Source: Rhododendron vialii
Taxonomy: Eukaryota; Streptophyta; Magnoliopsida; Ericales; Ericaceae
Assembly (NCBI RefSeq): GCF_030253575.1
Contig: NC_080568.1
Location: 2,497,501 to 2,561,500, forward strand
Reading direction: 5' to 3'
DNA: 64,000 nucleotides
A program made the position numbers and the translations under genes. Below the pieces are notes generated by a model that worked only from the letters and a program-made list of their open reading frames with translations, was not told the origin of the DNA and did no database searches. Shown here one piece after another: positions 48,501 to 59,494 of this stretch (position 1 is the first letter of the stretch; the number at the start of each line of letters is the position of its first letter).

Positions 48501-51500
48501 CAGCAATTCTCATCCCACGTAAAATGCGAGCTGTAGAAATACTAATTAGAAGTTAGATGCCTTCTAAATGTGGTTGAAAGGCAAACATCAAGAAGGTAAG
48601 GGGGAAGAGGGGGGGGGGGGGGGGGGCGGGGGGGAAGAGTAATCACCACAATCATCCTCAAAAGAAGTACTTGCAGGTATTACAGTCCGTACCTGTGGAT
48701 AAACAGGTGATAAATACGGGCTGTGTAAATTACAAACGTAGTAACTCCTGAAACTGAAGCAACAAGAATTACATACATACTTTAGCTTTCTTCATATCTT
48801 CTAATCCTCCCAAATAGTCATAAACAACCTTTGTGAAGGGGTCAAACATTAACCTGCAAAAGCCAAAAGAGCGCGAAAATGTAAATTCAAGTAATATTAT
48901 CATGAAAGTCATTGACTCACTTGTAATATACAATGGCACTGATTCAAAAGCAAATGCATTTAAGTAACTCCTCAAGGGTCAGGTAGATTACCCATTAATC
49001 GTAAAATCCCTTTGTAAACAATTTCTCCATCGAATAAAATCGTCCTCATTGCAACCATGAGGCTTTCTGAAACCAAAATTCGAATTCCTTACATACTTCC
49101 TCCCACAGGTGCTAAAACTTGAAACCTGCTCAATAAGAAACGATGTGAAAGAGGGTAAGACAAAGAACAGAGTCGAATCATATTGCACACAATGACACAA
49201 ACCAGCTCTTGACTTAAATTCCAAAATGCATCATGAAAAGATGATTAACTGCTTGGTACATAGAAGTAAGCAAACGCACATCTATATTACCCAGAAACAG
49301 ACCTCAATAATTTTATCATCTACATGCACGTGGCAAATGGGAAACCGCCTGCCAACAACTTCACACCGCGAAAATGTTCTTAATACCTGCAAAATGTGGA
49401 CCAGATTAAACTGTTTATGCCGCAACCTATTAATTTGAGACGAAGAAAGCAAAAGCTGGCAAATAATAAACTGAATTTGCAACAATAGAGAGAGTTTTTA
49501 TCCTTCATAAACCAAAGGAAACTGATAATTCTTTTGCCACTATCCCTACTTTCTGTAACCAAACCAAACCGAGCCTTATGTCCCAATCACTTGGGGTCGA
49601 CTACATGAACCCTACTTTCTTTGACTTACATTTTTACCTTTGCCCCCTAAAAAGGTACATAAATGCTATAGTTGTAAGTAAGATAAATTAACAGTGTGGC
49701 TGTGGGGAGGAAATTGGAAGCCAAATTCTAGATTCTAGATATGACCAGCATTTTACAAATGATTAAACTTCCAGATATACCAGGCACTTTAGGTGTTAAA
49801 TAGTAAAGACTCTGTCACTAGTAAACCATCTGAGTTAATTACTATGATAATGGTCCAAGCTGAAGCTTACTACGAGATTTCACCAAAAAAGCACAAGTAC
49901 ACAAAAGGATATACCTCCTTAAGTTCAGCTGATGTAATAATGTCAAAGTCTTTAGGAATTCTCTTCAAGATAAGATCCCGGACACATCCTCCAACAAGGT
50001 AGACTTCATATCCTTCAAATGGAAGTATCACTTTTTAGAACATTGGGGAAAAATGAAAATACAGATAACACAAAGAATCCAAGAGGAAATACATGATTGA
50101 CCTTTCTATGTGGATGCTCATGATAGTCACAGGATTGCAGGGCAAAATCAAAGTATTCGTAAATTTGAAATAACAATACGAGGAAAAAAGTTCCCAAATT
50201 CATTTTTTAATATAAAAATAAGCAAAACAAGAACTGGCAGAGATAAGTCAAGCATCGACGTTTTGTTTTTCTTTTGGGTGAGTTCAAACAGCACCATAAA
50301 ATTCACATAGAGTATCAACGATTCAACAAAGTACAAATCAAGCAAAGTCGGATTGAGCATTCCAAGTGAATGACTGTACCATTCCTTCTCAAACTCATTC
50401 CCAGGAATCAAACTGCCTAAACTCTTAAACGCAAAAGGCCAGTGTTCTAAAACAAGAAATTAATCGCCGATTAATCATTGACGGGGTCTATCCGATTTGG
50501 TTTGACTAACGATTAATCGCCAATTACTAATTAATATGCACCGATTAATCGCTCGAAGGTGGCCGACCGCCTGACTATCGCCTAGCGACTTTTAGGACAT
50601 TGCAAAAGGCAAACTTTGGACCCAGGGCTCTAGCCCAAGCAGTCATGGAGGGGGGCCTTAGTGCTTGTGGGAGAGGTCTCAGGTTCGAGTTGATGGAGCA
50701 AAATTGGCCAGCTGTTGTAACACTAACCACTAACCCTATCACTGTGGTGAAAAATAAGAGAGGCAAACTTTGGTACCTTTTTTCCTCAGCCCATTCAGAA
50801 CCATTCGTGTTGGTTTCCCAATCATAGACGTCTTGATTCCGAGATCTTTTGAACTCAATTTCTTCCATTCAGGTGCCTTGCTATCACCATTACCTATTTC
50901 ACAAAACCAAAACAATTCAAAAACTTCTACATTGGCAATAGCAATACGCCACTTTCCAAAATCTATTCAACATTGAAGTTAAACAAATCTAATCTTTACC
51001 GCAAACGAATTAAACAGAATGAAACTATTTCACACCAAAACAACTAAAAAGCTTCCACAATTGCAATGGGAAAACACAACTTTGGAAGCTTCCACATTCA
51101 AAAGCTTCCAAAATCAATTCAAAAGCTAAAAAAAATCCAATCCTTAGCACAAATTACCCAATTCACATCAAAACAATGAGGAAAGATTCAACATTAGAAC
51201 AAAAGAAACCCAATTTCCAAAAAATAATTCAACATTGAAGCCGAAAAAATCCAATCTTTAGCACAAATGAATCAAAAAACTTGACTCACTCTTTACGCTT
51301 GACGTTTTCGAATGTTTGATTTCTTGCTTGGAAATACTAAGAGATTCAACAGGTGACACCACTGCTGCAACGGAGCTGCTACGCCGAACCTGCACTAGAA
51401 GTAAAAGCTCAGAAGAATTCAGGAGTCTCAAGGTCTCAGGTTAGAAACTTCTTAATTGGCCCGCTAGTGGACGGTGAGATTGGTCCCAGTATTAATCGAG

Positions 51501-51645
51501 AATCACGTAAGCTGGCCCGGAGTTGTAAAAAGAAAACAAACAAGAAAGTTTGAAAACGGAAACAAACCTTGTGAGCGCAGCTGACGAGAGGGAGACGGAA
51601 AGTGACGTGGGTTCTGTACGCGAAGCCTTGAACGGATATCGCCAT
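45503..51645 (-). CDS. Poly(A) polymerase / tRNA nucleotidyltransferase family protein (14 exons)
   Basis: A class II nucleotidyltransferase of the bacterial PcnB/CCA-adding type, which adds A (or CCA) to RNA 3' ends. Exons: 51568-51645, 51290-51389, 50777-50893, 49915-50012, 49303-49386, 48992-49125, 48781-48853, 48647-48692, 48421-48530, 48219-48326, 48048-48107, 47683-47744, 46312-46627, 45503-45715. Total 1599 nt, 532 aa; all phases agree. Head domain: [19 protein letters not shown] (104-122), with the metal-binding Asp pair at 120 and 122. Then [15 protein letters not shown] (195-209) and [15 protein letters not shown] (244-258), the family's nucleotide- and RNA-contact motifs. Residues 1-98 are basic and Ser-rich and may be an organelle-targeting region (not proven). 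The long C-terminal part is shared with the plant relatives I recall (At1g28090, At5g23690, At3g48830). No catalytic residue is missing. Whether it makes poly(A) or CCA cannot be told from sequence. Confidence 0.92.
46194..46217 (+). repeat. Poly(A) run
   Basis: About 24 A residues just downstream of exon 13, within the last intron of the polymerase gene. Possibly the tail of an old retroposed piece. Confidence 0.7.
48609..48634 (+). repeat. Poly(G) tract in intron 8 of the polymerase gene
   Basis: An almost pure G run, broken once by C, ending 12 bp before the splice donor of exon 8 (coding strand: a C run soon after the donor). Confidence 0.85.
49557..49612. repeat. Short dispersed plant repeat
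   Basis: The segment GCCTTATGTCCCAATCACTT followed by GGGGTCGACTACATGAA is a sequence type I recall seeing scattered widely in plant genomes, probably retroposon-derived. It lies in an intron of the polymerase gene. Confidence 0.35.
50440..50602. mobile_element. hAT-like MITE, family member 2
   Basis: Same family as 25519-25712: ends CAGTGTTCTAAAAC and TTTTAGGACATTG, interior ATTAATCGCCGATTAATC. An exact 8-bp duplication CAAAAGGC lies at 50432-50439 and 50603-50610. It sits in intron 3 of the polymerase gene. Confidence 0.9.
50607..50773 (+). mobile_element. SINE with 13-bp target duplication at an exon edge
   Basis: AGGCAAACTTTGG occurs exactly at 50607-50619 and 50761-50773. Between them are box A-like TAGCCCAAGCAG and box B-like AGGTTCGAGTTG. 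The right duplication runs into the splice donor of exon 3 (exon edge 50777), so integration was 4-5 bp inside the intron. The left duplication overlaps the MITE's CAAAAGGC. Confidence 0.75.
50940..51280. repeat. Short imperfect tandem repeats in intron 2 of the polymerase gene
   Basis: The words TTCAACATTGAAG, AAATCCAATCTTTAGCACAA and variants recur at about 50965, 51130 and 51230. Confidence 0.5.
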
Positions 51646-52390
51646 AAATCCACAGAGACTAGTACTTAACCAGCATTTCCTATCATACGAAATGCTGGTA
51701 AAGATAAAAGGATAATTTCGGAATTTTTTTAGGGTTTTTATTTATCAGAGGATGAAGAAGACGAAGATCGAATGGAACACGATGAAGAAGACGAAGAAAT
51801 ATCGTATCAGTTGGGCCGGATATTTTGTGAGTTGTGACCCGTGAATTGGAAGAAGGCCTGATGGCCCAATTTAACTGGGCCCATGAGGTCAGAGTGGAAC
51901 CCATATATTTTGGACCCAAAAGGTTGGCCTCATACCTACTAATATATTTCGAACCGCCAACCGAACAGAACCGATCCGCATCGGCCAGCATTGTTATATT
52001 AGGATCCGTATCCGTCCGTAAACTACCTCGGTTTGGTTCATTGACGGTTTGGTTTGGCGGATCGGTCCTTCCGGTTAGCAGCCCTATGAACAAACAACTA
52101 GTGTTATTTTGTTCACCCGCACAAAATGTAGGTGAACATTAGTCATTTTATGCCCGGAGACCGAATCGACAACGAGTTAAACTTCGATAGCCAGAGATGA
52201 ACGTTTGTAGGGTGGGTCTCATTTTTCTAAAAGCTGATGCAAAAAATCGGCTAAGTCCTTTTTTTTTGGCTGAGTAAAAAAAAAATATTAATCTTTATAA
52301 ATGATTACAAAGATTAAAGGAATATGTTTGTTTTTTCAAATCGACCGTAGGCATTCCCTCAATGACTTCCCGTACATTTGATATTTCTTG
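51646..52390. other. Upstream flank of the polymerase gene
   Basis: Presumed promoter region. A GAAGAAGACGAAGA-rich stretch (51750-51800) and CCGAACCG-type words near 51950-52075, of the kind seen in retroelement debris. No gene supported. Confidence 0.3.
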
Positions 52391-52406
52391 GCGAAATTAA
52401 GGGGAA

Positions 52407-52526
52407 ATGACGGCTAAGGATGTGTTTTGATAATTAATACCCACTAATGACATTTTCAGTATTAACAAATGTTCTTAGCTTGTCCTTGACGGGTATTAAT
52501 TATTAAAACACGTCCTGGGCCGTCAT
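52407..52526. repeat. Foldback MITE
   Basis: GATGTGTTTTGATAATTAAT pairs with ATTAATTATTAAAACACGTC, and the outer GACGGC with GCCGTC. About 35-bp arms around a 45-bp loop. Confidence 0.6.
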
Positions 52527-53172
52527 TTTCTAGTGGGCCTAATGGACCATTACATCTTGTTTTCAACTGGGAGAACAGTTTGAAATGCTATGGGCCACCA
52601 GTGGGCCTAAAGGGCCCGTCTGAGTACAGGCACTCTTCCCGTCTCTAGTGCTTTTCTAAACACTTTGTTCGGTTTTGAGAAAAAAATTTGATCTCACGAA
52701 TGGTAATGAGAGGAGAGAGATAGATAAAGAAATTTATTGAGAACCGTGCAGAGAGTAAATTTTTTTTTCTCAAAACTTGTAAAAGAATAGAAGACAATAA
52801 TTAAAAAAACGGCAAGACGTACAAAAAAAAAAAAAATTAGTGAACTTTTGTGTTACAAAGAGGTCAACTTGAACAGAATGATATAAATACCAAACCGTTA
52901 TGGTTTGGTTAGTACATCTTAGGCTATGTTATGAAACCCCAAAACCAATTATATATTATTTTGGGGTACATATATACCTCTACAATTAGAGATATATATT
53001 TATATTTATATATAAAGCAGAAAAACAAAATAAACAATAATATAAATAAATTACAAAATAACTAGAGAAGAGCGCAAAATAACGAAAGTAAAAAAGGAAA
53101 AAAGAAGAAGATGATGGGATAATTTAACAAATGGTACATGCGAGGGGGATGAATATGTAAACAATAATTAAT

Positions 53173-53286
53173 TTAAGGATTCCTGGCATAATGAAGGATC
53201 ATGACGTGATCTGAAGTGGAGGAGTCTGGAAGTAAAGTGATTGTCGTTGCGTCTGTTGAACTTCTCCATATGTGATCCCTCACGTG
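53173..53286 (-). CDS. Possible terminal exon of an unrecognised gene
   Basis: After an acceptor-like GACGTTGCAG on the minus strand, 37 codons run to TAA at 53173-53175. The peptide starts HVRDHIWRSSTDATT and ends DHVMILHYARNP. Its even composition and C-terminal look are unlike the surrounding repeat DNA. I do not recognise it and found no convincing partner exon to the right. It could be a true last exon, a captured fragment or chance. Confidence 0.25.
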   Translation of the reverse strand, partial: HVRDHIWRSSTDATTITLLPDSSTSDHVMILHYARNP

Positions 53287-56200
53287 CTGCAACGTCAAGA
53301 AAGGTAGAAGCTGTTGCCCTCTACATCTTATCTCTATCTGCGTTAGTCACACCGATTATTATCAAATTAATAGTGATGATAACAAAAGTTTTCATCAAAT
53401 AGGCCATAGAGATAAAAAAAAAAAAGAAAAAAGAAAAAAGGGGTTTGAAAATCTAAAATATTGTCACAATGATAGCAATCACCATCATTGTATATGCTGC
53501 TATATGACCTGGAAACCCTAGCTAGATAATTGTGCTGGATCACTTTAAAATGATTTTTAGTCACTAAGATCTATTTTGTATGTATGATTCGTATCCAATT
53601 TGGCAATAAAAAATTACCACATTATTATCATAGTTACAACAATTTATGTAGTTTCAGAGCTTAAATGTGAATATTTTTCTTGCTCCGGCGTAGAATTACC
53701 CTCCTTTTGCCTTGCAATCTCAGAATATTGGAAGGGTTCTTCTATAACCCGAAATATCAGGTTCAGCGGAATCACGTACTAATCGGAGGGACCAATCTCA
53801 CGATCTATGAGCTAGCTAGCTAGGTGTCCAACTAAAGCTAATTGACATTTGAGAATGATGATATTGAAAGCTCTAGTCGTATTGTCAGAATAATTTGGTT
53901 CTACATTCAATAACTAATTAGTAAGATCATTTTTGAAAGGATTTCCTAGTAAATTACTAGAAGAATATCATCATCATCATCATCATCATCATCTAATCTA
54001 ACATTGTTGTAGCCGTGGCATTGACTGCCAATTGAGCTGCCCATAAATAACCCAGAAATCCATACCTTAATTATTACGGAGCAAACCTATCCTGACCACT
54101 ATTGTAAGTAATTAAAAGTCAAATGTGTCCTAATCACTTTTAGGATATCCTTAATTAAATTCATTCATCATCTTTTTAAGCTGAACAATTCTTCATGTGA
54201 TCATCTGAAAAATCCTGAATTTAATATCACCCTCCTTCACGATCGAGTGCATTTGATGGATCTGATCGACCTCGGTGTTGATTTCTTGCGGCTGTTCTTT
54301 GTTTTGTTTTGTTATATTTTCTTTGGTTATTATAATTGTATTTTTTTTAATACCATAAATAGGATAATCTTGTTCGTTAAGAAAAAACCAAAAACCAAAA
54401 TTGTCTTTTGTAATGTAGTACATAAGCTACCAATACCATCTTAATTTGTAATACTATATAAGCTTCTTCCATTATCCTTATTAACTTGTATTATCTTTTT
54501 AAGTTAATAAAATTTCTTTTTCTTATAAAAATAAATCTAAGCCACAAATTTTTCTTGAACTTAACTAGTTGTCACAGTCATCTTGAAGTCATGCTTTGTC
54601 ACAAGCTTACGTTACCCCCATTCTTCCTTTTGTGTTCCTTAAAAAAAAAAAAAAAAAAACTAGTTTCCGTATGTCTCTCCGAAGTCAGAGTAATTTTTGC
54701 TTATAAACCACCGCCATGTGACGCGTCTCGTGTTCGCTCCACTACGTATTGTGACCGCCTCACACTTGATAGTGAAATCTACGTCAATGTATCGTGGAGA
54801 AGGCCGGTGGAGTTCCACGTGATCAACAATTACTCCTAAATTTTCACTACTTAAGTTTAGTACTTATTTTTTGAATTAAAAATAATGTATTTTATGATAA
54901 TGATCTGTTTCGTAAAAATAAAAAATAAGTACTTAAACAATAAAAACCTTAACAGAATGGAGCCGTAATCCATCTGATCTCTCTCTCCCACTTTTTCCTT
55001 CACTCCCAAGAGATTCGAGGGAGAGGCTATACTCCAAATAGGGCCGACTGATTGGGTCTGCCCGACCATCCCACGATAGGAAAAAACTGCCCTAATTTAA
55101 TCATCACGGGACCCACCTTCCCTTTGCTCGTAAGCCTAATATCATCATAACCTAAGACTTTCTTTGGATTATACACTCTATAGAAACATAGCATATATAC
55201 GTACAGACGTATATGAAAAATTATACTCTTATACTCCATTTTAATTATTATAATTCCATACGAAAAAGTCGTACTAGTATTATTTTTTCGATAAAATACA
55301 AACTATACATGTAAACAAAATTTCTACTTTTTCACACAATTTTAACAATTAATTGAGATAGAAGAAGTAATTAATGAGCAGTATGACAGATGGTACGTAC
55401 ATAAATATATATTTTTTATCACACGAATAGTTAAACATTGATAGAGATGTATGGAAGCAATAAGGAGTAGTATGACGGATATAACGAATAAGACTATCCG
55501 AACACCGGCAAATATCATGATAACGTGAACTTACTCTTTCCGAAAAAGTCGAACCAATTTTTTGAGTGGAAAAATAAAACACGTAGATGTATGAATTTTA
55601 CCAAGTTTTTTCGCACAAATTAATTTGAACTTTAATATAGACGGAGGGAGTAACGAATAGAAATGTGAATTTTTTTTTGCCCGAACACAGATCCAACAAA
55701 ATCCACACACACTGCGACGACTCCAAACAAGTTGTTTTTGGATCTGTGTCGAAGTCCAGCCAGAGTAACATAATTCTTGAGTAGGCCAGGGTCATCTGTT
55801 CTCGTTCTCAATCATCACTCTCGCAAATTCTAGTAGTTTTTTGAAAAATGCTTTTACGCGTGTGATCCCACTTTTGCTAGAGCGTTGTGTGAGTAAGGTC
55901 CAAAAATCGTTGTCGCAATCATAATCTCCTTGTATAATATAGTAGTAGCTATCACTACTAATAGTAGGAATGGAAATAAAAAAAGGTGACGGATCCAAAA
56001 AGCACGGCGTGGTATCAGCACTATTTAACTCTTTTCATGCACGTCTCACTCACGTTGCTTTCCCTCTCAATCAAACCCTAATTTGAAAAGGTCAATATTA
56101 GGGTTTTCTTTTAATTTTTTTTTTCTGACTGATTATAATGTAACCTGGCCAAAGCATCTTTAATTCCAATATTGGGGCTAGTTTTTATATTGTTTAGTAT

Positions 56201-56433
56201 ATTATGCATGCATTCCATTCCCCCATTAAAAAGAATATTTTTAAACAATTATCGATCTGCCGTCGTGCTTTTTTGATTTATTCGCTTCTTTTCAACGACT
56301 TGAAATGATTCTGCTGTAGATTTCTCCCTCATGCAATGCTTTCCTCTGACGTTAAAAAAAAAAAAAATAACTTTTTACTATTTCTACAATAAAACTTTTT
56401 ATTCCTATTGGTTGGTTGTGGAATATGATGATT
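53287..56433. other. Gene-free AT-rich region
   Basis: Contains (ATC)n at about 53967-53993. T-rich sequence ending TTAATAAAATTTC near 54500-54520 looks like a non-LTR retroposon tail. ACTTAAACAATAAAAACC-TT and GAATGGAGCC at about 54929-54966 look like a half copy of the GGCTCCGTTC-end MITE. I saw no gene with recognisable features. Confidence 0.35.
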
Positions 56434-56455
56434 GGGGGGGGGGGGGGGGGGGGGG
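56434..56455 (+). repeat. Poly(G) tract
   Basis: About 22 G residues in a row, after GAT. Confidence 0.85.
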
Positions 56456-56739
56456 TCTATCTAATTCCCTCAAAGTGCACCACCACTTAGGGTTTTTGAT
56501 GGACCTTTTAAACCAGAATTTATGGGAAAAGAAAGTGAGCAAAAGGGCCTACAATAATAGCTGCCGTCAAACATGCGAAAGCATGACGAAATAAGAAGAA
56601 AAAGGGTAATTAATGCATGGAAACATACTACTATCGCGAGGTGTAGAGAACGACACCGTCCACGTGGAGTAATTATTTCAATAGTCCGGGAGCGCCGTCA
56701 CGCGGTACTCCAGAACCACACATTTCGATAGTGTCCAAT

Positions 56740-56980
56740 TTAGGGTCGCAAAAGATCCGAACAACTCGCGAGCTCGGCTCGGCTCGGCTCATTCGAAAAA
56801 AGCTAAGCTCGATTAAAGAAGCTTGTTTGGTAAATGACTAAACTCGGCTCATTAAAAGCTCGATTCATTAAGGCTTGAGCCGAGCTCAAGCTCAAGTTTT
56901 TTGCTCGTTTAGTAAACGAGCTGAGCTTGAGCTCGATAAAACTCAGCTCGGCTCGGCTCAACTCGTTTGTTGCCCTAGGG
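56740..56980. repeat. CGAGCCGA-rich repeat, copy 4
   Basis: TAGGGTCGCAAAAGATCCG at the left faces CGTTTGTTGCCCTA at the right in inverted orientation. The interior is GCTCGGCTCGGCTCGGCTC-type sequence. Confidence 0.6.
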
Positions 56981-57796
56981 TCCATACAAATATTAGTCGT
57001 GAGTCCTACAAGAATATGTGTGGTGTTAGTAAAATCTAGACCACCACGTGACCGTGCTCTGGCTCGGATTATTGAATAATCAGACCTCCTTTTGTGATAT
57101 TCATGCGCCTGTGATAATGATATCTGCGTGTTGATAGGAAACTATTTTCCATATGCTAATGAGTGCAAACGAGGCCAATTTATTGAAGATTATGTTCACA
57201 TCGAATTAAAGTCAATGCACTCCATAGGACATATAAAAAGCAGGAAACTTTTATCTCAGACGTTAATCTGCACATAGGTTCATGTATATACGTGGATTCA
57301 TGTATGGGCACACTCTCCTTAATAAGTAGGCTAATTAAATACGTGTGTCGTGGATCAAAAGAGAAAATTAAATGCGTGTCTATTTTAATTATATGGTGAT
57401 GAGAAATTACAGTTAACTATCACCTCAAATAAGCGGGCTAAATACGTGCGTTTATTTTAATTATTTGCGAGGAGGTTTGAAGACAAATTTTATCGTATAT
57501 ATGCTCTAATACTATATTATATGGTTAACTATCAACTCATATAAAAGTTAAAATGGTTAATGCGTTCCCTACTGTGTGTAATCAAACTCTCAACGCTGAG
57601 TGGACAAACACGTATTATTTGGATATTATCGGGGTGTGAGATTCAACGACCAAATCTAGTGGATCATATTTTAGGGTAAACTATCAACTCATCTAAAATC
57701 TGAAGTCATTAACATGTCTTTTATGTGTAATTTGACTTTTCTTAGTAAATAGGCTTAACACGTTCATGCACATTAATTAGAGATTAAATTTTTTTC

Positions 57797-58200
57797 GCCG
57801 GTTGTGAAAAAAGTGGGTTTTCCACCACTGCCTTTTGGGGTTCTACTATGTGTTTATTTTTTATTTGAACCATTTATTTTGTAGGTTCCACAGAGCAATA
57901 TATCCACGTAAAAAATAAACTTGAGCAGGTATTGATAGGTATATCAAAAGTTGAAGTTTGTTTTGTAAGATAGACAGTTTATCTTTATCTTTATCAATAG
58001 AATCAAAACACCCATGCTATAAATCAAATTTCAAAATTTGATATACCTATCGATATTGATGTTCGATCAAGTTAATTTTTTGCATGGAATTTTTACTTTT
58101 TGGGTCATACAATATGAATGGTTTAGATTACAACCATAAACGCTCGGTAGAGTCCACAATAGGTGGTGGCGGAAAAGTCGAGTTTTCCACAAGCGGTGTG
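57797..58200. mobile_element. MITE with CCGGTTGTG / CACAAGCGG ends
   Basis: GGTTTTCCACCACTGCC at the left mirrors GGTGGTGGCGGAAAAGTC at the right. The inner part TTTGATATACCTATCGATA has a partner in TTGATAGGTATATCAAAAG. Confidence 0.55.
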
Positions 58201-58877
58201 GATAGAATTTATTCTCCTTTTCTTATTTTTATGAGGTTCGAAGACACGATCTTTACAATGAGATTCGAAGACATAATCTATCGCTTGCTCTTATACTCTG
58301 TAATATATTAGATAGTTAACTACAACCTCATCTAAACCTTAATAACGAGCTGAATAGATTTATTATTTGTATTCTCAACAACTCCGAAGACGTCTTTTTG
58401 GGGTTAAATTCCGGCCCTAACAAGTGTTATTGCCGTCCTAACATAAAATAAAATAAAATGAGAAACATTCTAGGGCACCAATCATACATGCAGAGAAAGA
58501 GTCCAGAAATAACGCTACTAAAGATCAATTATTAATTACTTATTTAAATCTTGTTTCATTGAATTATTTTTTTAGTGATCGTTTTCATTAATTAACTTAT
58601 ATACAAAGCTAATCATTGGCTACTTGGTTGCATGCTCTAACCCGAAAGTGACAGCTGTCAACATGTCATCGCGTGATTGGTTCGGGATTTGAGTAAGTCT
58701 ATTTATTTATATATTTTCTAAGTATGTGCCAATGGTTGACCTAATTAATCTAATCCTCGTGTAATCCTATTTTACCAAAGAATTATTAAGGAGAATGTTG
58801 TCTGTCACGTAGCATTCTAAATAGGAATAATATCCTCTGAAGCATATCTGTGTAAGCATATTTCAAGGGTGTGTGAG

Positions 58878-58921
<44 letters not shown>

Positions 58922-59419
58922 AGTATTATCTTAAACTCAATATTACCTTACTTCACGGCATGAAGTGAAAGGAAACAACGATATGCATCCAAATAATGGC
59001 ATTAAGGGTTGACCTAAACACTAATTATGTGAGATTTAAATAAAATAAAATTAAAGAAACAACTTGGAGTGTTGTGTGTGGCATATATACATCCTAGATA
59101 TATTATTACGATATAAGGAGTATAATTATCTTATGACACTTATAATAAGTCATGGTGTTTATAATAATATCTACAACTACAACGTATGATTGTGATATAA
59201 TCGTATGAATTGACTAGAATGAAATTTTATTGGTTTAACTAAAAAGTTCAACTTATGAATTGGCTACGTTTGAGTGCAGCGCATAACATCCTATAGCTAG
59301 ATAGGATATTTTACGAATACCTGGAACTATAACGTGTGATTGTAATTATAATTTTAACTTTTATATTTCTTTAGATAGTTCAACTCATGATGCGTCACGG
59401 TTGTCGAACGGGGCTGCTA
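58201..59419. other. AT-rich spacer with (GA)n at 58881-58919
   Basis: No gene seen. The GA tract has about 19 units. Confidence 0.4.
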
Positions 59420-59494
59420 GCATATATATGCTAATTCAATCCTCTAGTTGGGTTATTATCACCTAACAAGAGGATTGAATTAGCATATATATGC
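59420..59494. repeat. Perfect 26-bp inverted repeat with 23-bp loop
   Basis: The arm GCATATATATGCTAATTC-AATCCTCT at 59420-59445 has its exact complement at 59469-59494. No mismatch in 26 bp. Confidence 0.9.

Noticed and set aside
55792-55998. 68-aa minus-strand frame starting MDPSPFFISIPTISSDS
   Set aside because: It looks protein-like, but there is no recognised homologue, splice partner or promoter, so it is not supported as a gene.
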